Assembly: GCF_018320785.1 (NCBI RefSeq)
Contig: NC_054866.1
Coordinates: forward strand, 37,363,000 to 37,426,999
Length of the DNA: 64,000 bases
Reading direction: 5' to 3'
Origin: Cheilinus undulatus
Lineage: Eukaryota > Chordata > Actinopteri > Labriformes > Labridae
Shown here piece after piece: positions 24,401 through 39,400 of this stretch. The translations under genes and the position numbers were made by a program. Within the stretch, counting starts at the first letter, position 1. Every line of letters begins with the position of its first letter. Under the pieces are notes generated by a model. The model did not search any database. It was not told the DNA's origin and saw only the letters and a program-made list of their open reading frames with translations.

Positions 24401-27400
24401 GGGTACAAGGTTAATGCGTGCATCCACACTATGCATTACCAGTACGTCTTCAGTGAAAACCTGCAATCAGGATTGTATTATGCAAATATAGCTCATACAT
24501 TTTTTCCCTCATGGGTATCCTTACATGCTGTAATATTCAGCGAAGTCACTGGCAATACAAATCAATGGGTATAATTTAGCAATGAGCTGAGAAGCAAATG
24601 GTGCCTCTTTAACAACTTTTCTCCCTCATTTTGTCATATGTTTTTCACAGAACTGGTGGCAAACTTTGTGGAGTATGGTTCAGATTTAAAAGGCAACTCA
24701 ATTGAAGAAAAACAGGTATGAGCAGTGATGTGTCATTCAGATTTACCATGACCAACCTCCTTTGAATCCCGTTCGCTTGCAAGGACCATATCATCAACAG
24801 GATGTAATCTGATAATTACTATAGCAGGATTATTCTGAATCAGTGGATGTTTAACATTTAGCATGAAGAGGGAAATCTGTTCTCCTCTCTTTCACACTAG
24901 GTCTGTTGTTTCAGTGCGACCCCTCTCCACCCCAGCCACCTCCAATACATCTCATCTGGGTCCAGGTCCTTAGAGGTCCACTCTGCACCCCTTTTATTTC
25001 AATCCTCAAGCCATCTCATTGGTGTTCTGGTCCAGTTCACCCTACATCCTTCCATCACCACCACCAGTGTCTAAACTCCATAAAGGGTGAAACTTATCCT
25101 ACTGCCTGCCTCACTACAGATAATCCAGTACAAGAAGACATCACAATCAAGTCTTTTTGCCAAAGACCTTTCACATTTACAAACATTTCCAAACTTGTAA
25201 AATAAATTAGTATTCACTTGTGTTAAACTAGTCTACATTAGATCTGTCTGACTTTAGCTCAGTGTTATGTGGAGTTATCCTGATAGACTGTTTGATATAT
25301 TCATTGCATGGATGTATTTAACATTCATCTGGCAAATCTCACATACAAAACATTTGGAAAGGGCAGGACCAGTGTTAATTTTGGCAGCTATTTTCAATTC
25401 TAGTGTCAGTCTTAGCCTTTAGATGAAATGTCTTTTAGTTTTAGTCACATTTTAGTAATTTCTACCCTTTATAGTTTTAGTCTAGTTTTAGTCAACGAAA
25501 ACTCAAACACATTTTAGTCTCATTTTAATCCATAAAAAGTCCTCACATTTTAGTTTTTACTTTTAGTCCAAGCATCTATTTTCTTACCTAAATCTGGTAC
25601 CAAATCATGGTAGTGTGTTCTCTGCTAAACCCTGGATCCCTGCTTTCTACAGCTGAGAGGCAGAATAGCTAAAGATGCATTGTATTTTGACAGTTACCCA
25701 CAGTGGAGTAATATCACAGAATTTGAATGTCCGACAAAAACTACATCATATTTTAGTCTAGTTTTAGTCATCTTGACAAAAAGTAAACTTACTTTTTGTC
25801 AGTTTTAGTAATCACAGATCGATTTTTGTTAGTCTAGTTTTTGTCATGGAAATAAAGGCTGACGACGAACATTTTTAGCCATAGTCATAGTCGACAAAAT
25901 TAATACTGGGCAGGACAATATTCTCAGAAGGTGACTGGATGAACTTTCTGTCCGTCACATTCAAGACAGGCCAATCAGAGCGACAAGAAAAAATGAGGTA
26001 ACAGGCATGCACAGCTCCAGTTCTAACCTGAGCTATACAAGCTAGAGCTGCCCAAGTAAACAGTGAAGCATGTCTGTGGCTTAAATTCACATCAAAGCCT
26101 ATTAGGGGACATGCAAAAACATCTTCTCTGTTGAGAGAAGCTTTCAGTTTCAGCTCTTTGCTCTTGTTTTAATAAAGAAATGTGGTCAAGGCCTGATTAA
26201 ACAGCCCATTTCCTACAGCTACATGCAAGCTAACTGCTTCTCTGGAGGCAGCCATTGCTAACAGCTCATAGAACAACTAAACCCCACCTGTAGCTACCGC
26301 ATTATTCTCCTCATATGACACTGATTGGTCCAAACTATTTTGGGTTTGGCGCAAACACCGTGGACCAGAGCTTTCAAGATGGATTTGCCTGATGACAGTC
26401 TGGTAAATCCATCTGCTTTGCAAGGTTAATGTGAAGCACTTTGAAATACTAAAAAAAATACTTCCCAGCTGCAGATAAATAGCATTTTTTCTTTATCTCA
26501 GTTGGAAAAATAGCTGATGCTTACACTTCACCACATCTTTAACATCATCCAAACAGCAGAAATCACCATTTAAAATGGCAGTGATTAAATGTTCCCCCCA
26601 TTAATCATTAATATCTCAAAATTGAAAACATCAATGCAGTTTATCAGCTGACTGGAGATTAAAAAAGGAGTAAAAGTGATTATATGTGAGGGGATATAGT
26701 TGTGACATTAGGAATAGGCTATTCCTGCCCTCTTTTATTAGTCCACATAGGCTAAATAATACATTTGACAGAATAAAAACTATGGTATAGATTATAGATT
26801 ACTACAGTTTTGCTGTTTTCATGAATGGTAAGGTGTGTGTCACTTTGAATGAAGTTCACACAAACAACTGTCCTCTTTTCTTTCTTCTTGTCAACTTTTT
26901 TTTACTGTGAGCACCTACAAAATATTAACAAAACTGCTATAGTGAAATTATTGCTTACTAACATTGTCTATGCCATCACCAGTCTGTTTTTGACACTTTG
27001 GTTACCTCTAACACAAATTATACCCTTCTACCGACCAGTAAAACCATGAATACCTACACATTCCACACTGTGTTGCAATTTTGGCTGCTTTACACGACCT
27101 GTAACTCTAAATCCAAAATACAGAACGACACATTCTCTTACAAGAAAACCAGAATTTGGTTCTAAATGGAAGCTGTCCCCTGGTCTATGGCCCATGAGAC
27201 GTCTGGAATGTCAGCTGTCAGTCCCACAGATGGGACCCACCCGCATTGCGGTCATAGTCAGGATACCTAGAGTGAGGAACAACTGCTGCTCATAAATAAC
27301 TAAACACAAAAACAAAACTGACCCAAACGGTTCTGGTTTTGTGCCTAAATCATAGTCTCTGACCACAGCAAACAGGGTACAAATGGCCTCCTCTGAGGTT

Positions 27401-30400
27401 TCTGCATCACTGAAATAGCACGGGGTGAACGTCTGAGGCAAGTCTGTGAGTGTCTACAATCTTCTACATCCAGTCCAGCTTTGTATGGGACAGTGTGGGT
27501 GTGGTTTCTCAACTCTTCAACATCTTGGATCTCCCTGGAGCACAGCCACAAAGGGAAACAACAATCAACAGCTCAACAAGGAACACATTCCTTGGAAATT
27601 CAAAAACCCAAATACAGGGAGAGGTTTCGCCAGAATGACCCCACATGAGCTGTTTGTTGTGACTGACTGAAGAGGAAGTACACCAAGGATGCAACACGGC
27701 ACAAAGGCAAGACTGCGGGCAATCATGAGCTCCACAATGTGAGAGGACTGATGAGTTGATATGCCTTCATCTCACCCCACAGTTATTCATTATCAGCCCA
27801 GAGGAAGTCCCCACCCTCTGACACTCTCTCTTAGCGCATCAATCAGTGATGCATTCCTGCAGTCATTCTTTGATGATGTGGTGACGTTTAGTTTTTAGCA
27901 GCCCTTGTGGCGCGGATCTGGGAACAACAATTTCCAACCTCAAAGTCGTGTGGAAGGTCCCACACTGGTGCAGACTGAAATATCTCCGCAGCAATCAGAG
28001 TTTCCAGAGGATTAATCCAGATGATTTAAGTGATTCCCTGACTTTTCCTTTGGCAAAATAACAAAGCTATGGCTTTGGTGAATAAACTGACAAGTGTTGG
28101 ATGGAATGTAATGATTTTTTTTTAATCTGAAAGCTCCAGAGAATTAATCCTGATGACCTGACTTTTCCAACAGTGCAAGCAGCATCTCAGCATTTCTATC
28201 TGGTATTATGTTTGATGCTCATATCACCTTCTGAAGGATGGATTGTAGTAACATCTGTAAATCCTTGAAACCAGACAAAATGTCAATATGACAAACTGTG
28301 GTCCCACATATTGGTACAAAAAAATCCTGCAAAACCATAAACATCACCACCAGCCTCAGCTGTGCTCTGCCTTATGAGGATTAAGAAACATGTAATAATA
28401 GATGGTAAATATTGGAGGAGCTTACATTTTCTGTTTACTGTACAAGAACTACTAAAACCACTTGCAAGATCTCGCTGACATGTGCCATTATAAATTACTA
28501 TAGCTGCACAATGGTTTGTGTCATGGCTCACTCTATACAGATATAGGTCATATTAGAAAGCACTAAAAAAGAAGGGAAATCAAGCAAAGCATTTTCATTT
28601 AGGGAGAAACTTCAGTTAAATTGAAATGTTTGTGCAAGTAGGTAAAAAATAAAATAAATAAAACATAATCACAGCACAAACTTGTACATAGAATTAAAAT
28701 ATCTACCACATAAAAATTCCAAACTTCTTTTCTTTTTTGAATTTAAGATAGAAGGGCTATATTAGCCACCTATAGCCATAGTTTCAAGCAAAAATGCAAG
28801 AAATACCAGTCATCAAAGATTTTCACAGAAATATTTACCTTGTTATGTTTCTACAATTTGGTCTTCATACATTTTATGGTATTGGCATGTGGTCTCAGTA
28901 TTTTTTATGTTTTCTTACAATTTTGAAAATTTCTTGGGGACTACACTGAGTGAGAAAGACAGCCGGGTTCACATCACAGACTATAAAATATAGCAAGTGG
29001 AGTTGCTGAAATCTGTTACTTATTTATGATTGGTCGCCAAAGTCACATGGTACGGCAGGACCGACATGTTCGATTGGTCTCCAAATTCAAGTGACACGGA
29101 CGTAACCTGACATGCCAGATGGATGTGTGGAACACATCCAGAAACAAGGAAACGGGCGTATCCATCTGCTTTGCAAGGTTAACACGGACAGGTAGTAAAG
29201 CCAAAACATTCTTGAGGAGAGAGAGGCAGGGAGGCACTCAGCAGAGAAGTGGTGCTGAGACGTATTTTATAGCACTTATTTGATACCAAAAGAGTACTTT
29301 GTAAATATCGATATATGGATACTATAGTACCCATATATCAATAACTCCCACCACTATAAGTTGCTGCTTCATTTCTGACGTCCTTCTAACATTGGGCCTC
29401 CCGTTTCCTATCATCGCCATGCCTGTGTTTTCGCTTAGCCTCCTCTTTCAGCCAGCCTGTTCCTTATCGGCCTTTGCTCTATTCCAAGTCACAATTCTGC
29501 TTGGCTGTCCTTGATGTTCACCACACAACAGAAATTCTGGTTGTAAATACAGCGCATGGTTAATATTTACAGGTTGAGGTGCCTCTGATCAGGTTGGAGA
29601 GTGGAAAACATCAGGCCTACAAGATAATCTGCCAAGATAATCCTTCTGGTAATTGGTTGGAAGGAGGGATTCAGAATTGGCACGATTATTGTGCAATGTG
29701 TGGCCAACTTAAGAGAACCTATGTTGACACTCTTGGGTTACTTTTAAAAGTAATTAAATGTAGACAGGAAAAAAACCCTGTAAGATACTTTAGTGTGAGC
29801 TGTTCATTAAAACGTATCAGAAGGGGTTAAAAAAAACTTAATTCCTGTATACTTCAGACCACTCTTACATAAGTCACCACCACAGTTTGATCACCTCAGT
29901 TAAAGAAATCTGAATTTGCCACTGTTTAGAAATAATTATAAACAATTATAATGTCAGCATCATTGTTGCAGGCATGTTAGCATATTGACCATAACTGTAG
30001 AAAAATGGACATATTCTCAGGGATGCTGCTAACTGGTTTCTGGAGAGGCATTGTGAAGCTATCAGGATGGTGGTTGACATATTGGAAATGCTAACTTAAT
30101 CTCATTTTCAGAAACAGGCAAAGAATTTATGCTGAGCAAGCCTCCTACTAATCAGCTTAACTTCAAAGATAGCTAATGAGTCATCTGGAATTAACCACGC
30201 CCCTAAAAGCCAAGTCAATCAAAACAGATGAGTTACATAAATAGCAAGAACTGAGCTTTGGAGACCCAAACCATTTCTCTAACAAGGCTGTCAGCATGTT
30301 TACTGCTTTGGATAAAAACATGGGATCTAATAGGATACTTTGGTTTTTAGAGCAAGTATCAAGTGGACACAAGAGGAACTGCAGTTTTTTCACTTCTGCT

Positions 30401-33400
30401 TCACCTTCACTGGTATTCAGTGAACTTGGTGCATTTTAAATGTAGGTTAAAGGCATTACAGCTGAGTTTAGTGCTTTTCCATGATGGCTTTCTGCTCCTC
30501 AGAAACTAAAGCGAGACTACAGGTCAAGTTTTCCTTGCTAATAAGTTAACTTGTACAATCTTAATCACTTTTCTAATGGCCCTGAAAGAAACCACCCAAG
30601 TCTTTTAATGTTATATACACAAACCACAGGAAAACACCAGAGCTGAGCGACCCTGCCATAAATATGAACCAGAGCAAAACATCTCTTTTTTTTTCTTGTT
30701 CTAAAGGTGGCAGGCGGGATTTCTGTCCCTGCAGTTGGAATTTAATTATGTTGGGTTAGAAAACCAAACTTCCGCTGGGCTTGAGCTGATGTTTAGAGCG
30801 GGACCGCAGCTACAGGGTCTGTTTGGATCCATAATTACACCATGGCAACATAAGACTGGGTTATTTTTCTTGGATTGGACTCAGCTCATGGGAAAGATTC
30901 AGAGTCGTGTTGTCTTTAGTAGGAAGCCAAATAAACAGAGAGTGGGGACTGCTTTCTCCGAAGGAAGAATTTCTCTGTTTGTGGAATTTTTTGTCTAATT
31001 TAGGATGCTATATCTTGTCCGTACTGGAAATGTACAGAAAAATAGGACTATTTTTTTACTGATTTGCATTGAAGATGCTGCATATAGGAAATGCAAATTA
31101 TAAAACTAATGAATATGATTTCAAATACCACAAACCAAAGAAAACTTTAATGACAGAACATGAAACCAATAATGCTATGATACAATACAGCCCTTAAAGG
31201 GATAAAAATGCCCATAAATAATGTGATTCAGTGGCAAATCTGTCTTATGTGATCATCTCAAGTGTTAAGTGAATGAAAACTTGAGATGAGAGCAGACCGG
31301 CTGCTTGGATCAAATTCCCTCTGGGCAAAGAACAGCAGAGTAAACAAGATTAGAAACTCTTGGAAGATAAATCTTCATTTAAACAAGAGAGGAACCAAAA
31401 CAAAGAACATATTTCACCGCCACTAACTGAAAAAAAAACAAAAAAAAAACAGACCAATTTAATGAATCATCCCCTCCAGTAGTGTGCGATCTACAAGACA
31501 GAGCAGGGTGTTTTGGCACAAGTGGAAGTCAGACTGTGGGCATCGCCTGTTGAGACATTTCCTACATTAGACCTGGATCCAGATCAAAGAAATCCCTCGT
31601 TCCCTCGTAGATTTTTACACACTCCAACACAGGCAGACAGACAAACCTCAACCGCTAAACAAACCATGACGCACACAGCTGAGGATGGTCGTTTTCATCA
31701 CCACAAAATGCTTTCTCTGTCTGTTCCAGTGAGCGGGACGGAAGGATGATGTATTGAAACATCTTTTTGGACCGTCTGTAAAATCGCTGTCACGTCCCCA
31801 AGATACACAGACGAGAGTGTGCCCAGTCTGTGAGCCGTCTGTGTGGACCACAGTCGGAGTCCAAGAGCTGGCCGTGTCCCAGGAGTCTGTTGTGTGTTCG
31901 CCCCAGCCAGCAAGTGGTCAGCTATTGCTGGCATGGAGAACAGCTGGCACTGAACACACACACAAAGACAGACGGACAGACTCAGACTGTCACAAACTCC
32001 CTCTCTTAAAAAAATCACACTTTGACTGAGATGGTTGAGGAGGATGGTGAACTGAGGTTTATGTTGAAAGCCACAGAGTCTGCTAGTTGGCAACCTAGTT
32101 AGTTAGTTGGCTGGTTGGGAACCATTTGGGCTCTGTAACCATGATGCTAATAAACAGGCCGCACACTTTCATTAAGGTGAAGCTGTGAGGCACATTGGGC
32201 CATTTTTGAAATTTGTTTGCATGGTACCCATATTTCATGCATGACCAAGATACCGCTGGCCCCTTTTGCTGGCTTCCTCAGCTGGGAACTTCCAGTAGGC
32301 ACTGGGGCAGTTTGAAGCTGAATGCAAAGCAGTCGGGATACGAGTTAGCACCTCCAAGTTTGAGACTGTGGTTCTCTGCCAGTGGATTGCTCCTTCTGGG
32401 TGGGGTGTGAGTCTCTGCCTCAGGTGAAGGAGTTCAAGTATCTCAGGGTCTCGTTCATGAGTGAAAGTTAAAGGGAGCGTGAGATGGACATATGGATTGG
32501 GGCATCGTCAGCGATACTGCGGTAGATATGCCAGTCGGTTGCAGTTCGATCTACCTGGCAACCCTCATGAACTCTGGGTAATGACCGTAAGAATGAGACT
32601 GTGGATATAAGCGGCTGAAATAAGTTATCTTTGGAGGGTGGCTGGGATCAGCCTTTGAGGTAGAATGAGGGATCTCAAAGTATAGCGGCTGCTCCTTTGA
32701 ATCAAAAGGAGCCAGTTGAGGTGTTTGGGCGTCCTGGGTACCTCTCCTTGGAGGTCTTCCAGGCATGTCCAATCAGGAGGAGACCTCAGGGTACTCCCTG
32801 AATGCACCAGAAGGATTACATATATATTCTTTCTAGTCTGGGAACACCTTGGAATCTCCCAGGAAGAGCTGGAAAGTGTCCCAGCCTCAGATAAGCGTAA
32901 GACGATGGATGGACAAGATACCAACCACGGCAAAATCACAGACAAGACCATCTTAATTTTCCCTGATGTCACGCTCTTTGTAGGATGCCCAAGGGCTACC
33001 ACAACTTCATAGTTTAATCAGGGCATTTAAATCAAGGGTGTCCAAACTTTTTTCCACAGCTCTCTATTAATGGCTGACGAGAATGTTGCAGTGACCAATA
33101 GTTTTACATGTTAGCTATCACTGGTCATCCACCCTGGTCAGGATAAGAACGGCTTTCAGTGGCCTAGTGGTTAGATCGCACCCTACATACACAGACAGCC
33201 AACCAGGGTTCAAGTCCAGCTGCATGTCTGTCCTCCACTTTCTAATCGCTGTTTCCAATTCTATCCTCTGTCCTCCTCCTCTATCAATACATAGCAATCC
33301 CGTAAATATGTAAATAATGTTGTTTGACATTAGCATCCAGTCACTTGTGTTCTAAAAATCAGATTAGGTTATTCAGATTTTTCTTGTATTTTTTATCCAG

Positions 33401-36400
33401 AAGTAAGTTTATCCAGCATTTGCTGTTTTGTAATAGTAAATTGTGTAATGTAGTAAATAGTAATGTTGCTGAAGCTTGAAGTACATATTCAGAATGATTT
33501 TCGTTGGTGATCATTTGAGAAGCAGCAAGAAAAAAGTGATTTTATACAACATGCAACCTGGAATACACAATACAACATTATGAACAGCATTTGAGCTTCC
33601 CTCTCTGAGCCGATCTTTTAAAAGTGAAGAAATAACTAAAGGGTGAACACATGAATAGATAAGCAGCTATGCACTGTGCTGTATGTTTATTTTGCACAAA
33701 AGCCCAAAGCAAATGTTTCCTCAGGGACAATAAAGTATGTCTTATCTTATCTTATCAAGAAATAAAACTTCTCATTGAGCCATTATTTTCGGTGACTGGA
33801 GTGTTTCAAACATGCTAAGAAATATAAACTGCATAGATTCTGTAGATGATAGAAGCCAGAAAGATTTAATGTCATTTAATCATTCTAATTTATTGTTTCC
33901 TGGAAAGTAAATCAGTGTCAGAGCTAAAGGGCTCACAATGCTGCTCAGTAAGTTGGGTGAATAATTCAGAGAAAGTGTCTTCAACTTTTTACGGAATTCA
34001 AAATTACAGGATCCCAAGATGCTAATCATCATTGTCTTCAGCGATGCTTTAATTTTTCCACACTCTCTTAAGATACGAGTGACATGTCTAAAATGTATTG
34101 AAACAGGCTTGTTCCATTCATCTTTATTGCCCATAAAGTCATATATGTCAAAATTTAAGTAGTTTACTTAACACCTGAAAACGAAATCTAAGGTCTTTAG
34201 GCCTCCACTGACCCTGAGCTTCACTAAGCATGAACAGAAAATGTCAGCATGCTAACATGATAGGCATATTTATTTTATCTAGCTGCGTATCAAACATCAA
34301 CATGAACTCTGTCATCCATAGAGGGCATCCATGCCCCCAGGGGATGATATTTTCAAGCTGTTATTGGGCTGTTAATACAGCACAATAACCCTTTAAAACC
34401 TATGGAATCGCAGCGCTCCTATTTGTATATTTATTTTTAACAGCGGGTAGAATTGAAACCAAATGAAATAGAGCAGTAACTCTTTTTGCATAAAAAACCA
34501 GAGGAGTAAAACCAACATATCACACATTCAGTGTGACCCATGGTCACACTGATGGTTCAGATGGGAGCTCTGCAAGATGGATTTGCCAGTGAGAAACATG
34601 GAAACAGGCATATCTATCTGCTTTGCAAGGTTATACTGAACTTATATAGAGCAAAAATATGTCGATTATTTAGCACTAAAATGTCTACATTACTTATAGG
34701 TTCTACATTTTTTAGTTGAGGTTTTACATGATCTCAGATACCTCAAATATGTCCAACAGTTTTCAAAACCAGAGCAATTTTTAATTTAATTTTCATAATT
34801 GTAACGGTACATGTCTTGGAACTGAAAGATGTAGTATGTTTGCTTTGAGCTGCTTACATGTAATAGACCACCATTATTTATTCTTCCCCTGCCCACATAA
34901 TATTGTGGCTAATACAGTACAAATTACTAAACAGTGAACTGTCATTTTAGTTTCATGACTATATTCCACATTAATGAGGGAGAAAAGTCATTAAAAGTGC
35001 CCATCCTGTTTCACGTTTCAAGTGATCCTTGTGAACGTTTTTAAAGTAGCTCACAGCATGAACCAGAAAGGCTACTAAAGAACTTTTCCTGTGAAACTAA
35101 AACTTTGGTTTACTTTACAACAAATTCATCTCATGGAGAACTGTGTATGTTGAAGAGAGTCTTCAGTTTAAAAGAAGAAGTAAACAGTGGAGATGGACAG
35201 AGCTGGGCACTGCATCTTTTATTATTGTTTTGACAGAGGGCCCCCTGGTGGCAGAACTTATACATGTGTGTTTAAGATAAAGCTGAAAATTACTGTTTCA
35301 CTTCTAACATTTAACACAGTGCAAGTTAACTGGGGTGATATGTTAAATAGAATAACACATGCTTGGTCTGCCTGTGGCTGAGTGGTTTGGAAAAAAGATA
35401 ATTCCTTGATTCTTTTAAGGAAGACCCTTGAGCTAGATTCATGCTCTGCTTTGGTCAGAGCTTAGAGTGGCCTTTAGTCTCTTTAGCAGTTTATGTCAAC
35501 CATAACACTCGTGTTGAAAAGGGAAGCCACCTCCAACAATGGTGGTTTGTTTGGTAATGAGAAAAAGTCATATAACTTCTAAATGTTCGTGGGGATTCCA
35601 GCAGACCCTGAGGCTGCAGACTGACAGACACACTTACACATTAAACAACAAAGCATGTGGAAGCACAAACCCACAGCACAGGTTACACCAACCCTTCATG
35701 AACACATGTGGCTTTGACAGACCTCAGAAACCTCTCCAGGAACCTTTCTAGGGACTCATGAACTCTACCTGCTTAACTCCACATAAACAGATGTATAGAG
35801 CTGCAGACAGAAGGACAGGGGGGGCTAATGGAGGCAGGAAAACCTCCATGATAAGCTGCTGAAAGAAATGAAAAACCACAGGAGCACTAGCAGATAGATC
35901 CTCATCCATCAGGCAAATCAGACCAGGACCAGGAACAGCTGAGTTATCCCATAGCTCCCTGCGGGTCAGAAGTCACCTTCTGACCTATATTTGAGCACAG
36001 CCAGGGATGAAACAGAGACATCAGTCATATCCTCACACTGTGAAGGCTGCACATGTGGGATATGGTTCTGTTTTATCACTTTACTCCGAGGAGGGGAAAC
36101 GCGGCAGATCTAAAGGACATAGGAAGTTAGATAAGTTAGAAGGCAGTGAGGAATATGGAAGATAAAGAGCTTGGCAGTGGCAAGAAAAATCAAGGGCAAA
36201 GAGAGGGCAAAACAGCAAATGCCTGCAGAGGGATGGGATGATAAAACGGAAAATGAAGAGAAGGTATCTTCAAAATGATATATTATAGCCCGTATTCAAG
36301 ATAATCCCCTGAACAATGGGCTTTAACACACTTCCCTTACTTCCTCCTCTTCTAGCTGTAGAGGGGAAACAGTGACATTAGCAGCTTCATAGCTGTAGCA

Positions 36401-39400
36401 TTAACAAATTAGCACTTTTGACATCCTAACTTTTCCGCCAACTTTTCACGTCTTTAATTAAATTCCTCTTTAACTTCACCTCAAAGAGTGGCGTTTTGGC
36501 ACATTAGACTTAAACTTTGCTAAACTTCCTTTCCTAAGCATGACATCAAAGGTTACTGCTGTCATCACAGGAGGTCCTGGTACTCATTTTTTCTTCTCCT
36601 CACACAGACATTACCCACAATCCTTACTGTTAATATGATCATGTGTGCAGATAGGTGCTGGTATGCTGCTGTGACAGATCGAGGAGGAGGGGGGGCGATG
36701 GCAGGGAAATTACAAACACATTTCTCCCAAATGTGTTTCAATATGTTCCATACCGTCATGTGTTAGCACAACTCCGCTGACAGCAAAATGTAAATCTTGT
36801 GATGCACTGTGCATGGCCAGCACAAACCAGACTGTCAAATGTATTGACGGGTCATGGTGTCGGGGAAATGTGTTCCAAAAACGCCCACTTTCCATTAGCA
36901 AACACAGAAAAATGCAGACTGTGCAACTGGCTCGGCCACAAGCTCCATGATATGAGGTTATGAAAGGGTATGAAAGCCAACCGAGGGAGTAAAAATTAGG
37001 ATGCATACATACCAGAAACAAATGTGCTCAAACTAGAGCACCACTTGTTCATATGTGTCTAGCTGAAAGTGTTGAATACCAACCTTTGAATCTGACTAGC
37101 ACTTGTAACAGATTATTTGCTGAAGATAATTCTTACACTATGAGGACTCATTTTTCACTTGAAAGTCTGTATGACCAACAATCCTAAAGGATGATCAGTC
37201 AAGTATCTAAGTCTAAGAAGGAGGAACACTGAGAGGCTGGGGGAATTTTTCAGGAAAAACTTGAGCTTATAATCTCTTAAAAAAGGAGTTTTATTATTTT
37301 TCTGATGACCAACAGACTGATTTGAGTATTAATAAAAACTGACAGAGCTGTAAGGTTTTCTTATGGTCTGACTTTCAGGGAACAGGCATCCTAAATTTGA
37401 CACCCTACATACATAGACTATATGGACAAAAGTATTCGGTGACCTGCATTACACCAACAGGGACTGTGATGATATTGTATTCAACAGGATGCACTTTAAT
37501 ATGGAATTGATCCTCCTTTTGCAGCTTTAAAAGCCTCCACAATTTCTTGGAAGGCTTTCTACAAGATTTTGGAGTGTATCTGTGGGAATTTGTGCCCATT
37601 CATTCAGCATTCATGAGGTCATACCATTACCCATACCTTTATCCCTCCTCCACAAAACCACAGTTGGCACAATGCAGTCAGGCAGGTAAAGTTCTCCTGG
37701 TATTTGCCAAACCCAGACTTGCCCATCTGACTGCCAAACAGAGAAGTGTGATTCGTCACCTCATAGAACATGTTTTCACCGCTCCACAGTCCAGTGTCGG
37801 TGTGCTTTACTCTCCGTTCAATGCTTGGCATTGGACTTGGTGATGGGAGGCTTGCATGCAGCTGCTCTCGCTTGGAAACCCATTCCATGAAGCTCCTGCT
37901 GCACAGTTTTTGTGCTTACGTGAAATCGATTGGAAGTTCTGAATTCTTCAGCCATGGAGTTAGTGGAGCGTTGGCAACTTTTACACACCATGCGCCTTTA
38001 GCAGTTGTAGACCCACTCTGTAACTTTACATGGTCTGCCACTCTGTGACTGAGTTGCTGTTGTTCCTTAACTAGGGCTGTCAATAGATTTAAATTTTTAA
38101 TCGCGATTAATCTCACAAACTTCATAGTTAACTCGAGATTAATCGCAAATTAATCATGCTTTTATATCTGTTCTAAATGTACCTTACAGGACTATTTTTC
38201 AAGATTTTAATACCCTTATCAACACAAGTGGACCAAAATGCTTTCTTTATGCAAATGTTTGTTCATGTCAACAACCTAAACAACAACAGATAATGTCAAG
38301 AAAATTCTCTGGTCTAAACTCAAAGATACTAAATGCTCCAAAAACATGCAACAAGCCACAACAGATAGAGATACTGACATTACTGAATAATACCACAACG
38401 CAGTGTGTAACTTCAGACTTCTAGAAGATAACTCCTCTGTTCTCAGCAGCTTAACACAGAACAATCTAATGATCACACATGTACATAAAGAGTTCAAAGA
38501 GTTCTTTGTTTTCCTGCTTCTCTGCTTGTTGATTTTGTTGTATTTGAGGGTAATAAAGTCGCTTATTCTGCTTTGGATAGTAAATACACATACACAAGAG
38601 ATCAAAAATGGGTCTGCTCAACCCGCCGACAAAAAAATCTACCCGCGGCAGAACGTAAAAAGTAGCCCAATTCTGCTGAAAAACTGTGGACCTGGCAACC
38701 CTGGTCGAAGGTCACACAGAACGTGCATGCGTTAATTGTGCAACAAAAAAATTTGGTGGCATTAAAAGTAATATGAATCGATGGGAAATTAATGCGTTAA
38801 CTTTGACAGCCCAATCCTAAACACTTCCACTTTCAAATAATATCACTTAAAGATGACTGCGGGATAAACTGTCTCAATGTAAAGGTGGCATCCATGACAG
38901 TTATTTATTATATATTTGTTTATTTAAAAGGGACAGTGCACATTAATGTACGAACATATGGGGTACATATTGTAAATGCGCCAGAGTTAGCAGAAATGCT
39001 AATTTTCATCTGTTGTCCCTTGGCAGGTCACAAAATTAAACAAACATTAAATTCATAAGCACGCTTAAGTCACTGAGCTCTTCAAAACGACACATTTTGT
39101 ATTACAAATGTTTGCAAGTGGCTGCATGGCTAGGTGCATGATTTTATACCCTTGTGGCAATGGCTCTGATCAAATTCAACTACTAATAGGTGTGGCCAAC
39201 TTTTGTCAATATATAGTGTACCTTACATCAGTGATTCCCAAACTCCTGAATTTGACCAGGGGGGATGGGGGCTTGTGCAAAGCCAAAAATACAAGCAAGA
39301 TTTGGAGTTTTGAAAGTCGAGACCAGTTGTCAGTGAACAGAATCTGTCTATGTGTGTGTTGTTAGGCATTTAGTCACTCACTACACTAAATAAGAATGAC

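Larger units (their letters stand above)
37415..39220 (-). mobile_element. Tc1-like transposon carrying two later insertions
   Basis: The left end actatatggacaaaagtatt and right end cttttgtcaatatatagtgt are inverted Tc1-type termini. The interior between them, read on the minus strand, is degenerate Tc1-like transposase sequence without an intact frame. The copy is split by a hAT element at 38,072-38,814 and a further insertion at about 38,900-39,058. The same family lies at 63,282 in the opposite direction. Confidence 0.8.

Noticed and set aside
31698-32093. 131-codon minus frame
   Set aside because: Overlaps comparable frames on the other strand and has no recognisable family; treated as chance.
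33145-33240. Possible tRNA gene from box A and box B
   Set aside because: The spacing and body match the SINE family, and no full cloverleaf can be drawn.
35340-35470. tRNA-like ggctgagtggtttgg
   Set aside because: No convincing box B at the right distance and no match to the SINE body.
36710-37021. 103-codon minus frame in col26a1 intron 3
   Set aside because: No domain, no signal peptide logic, no neighbouring exons.
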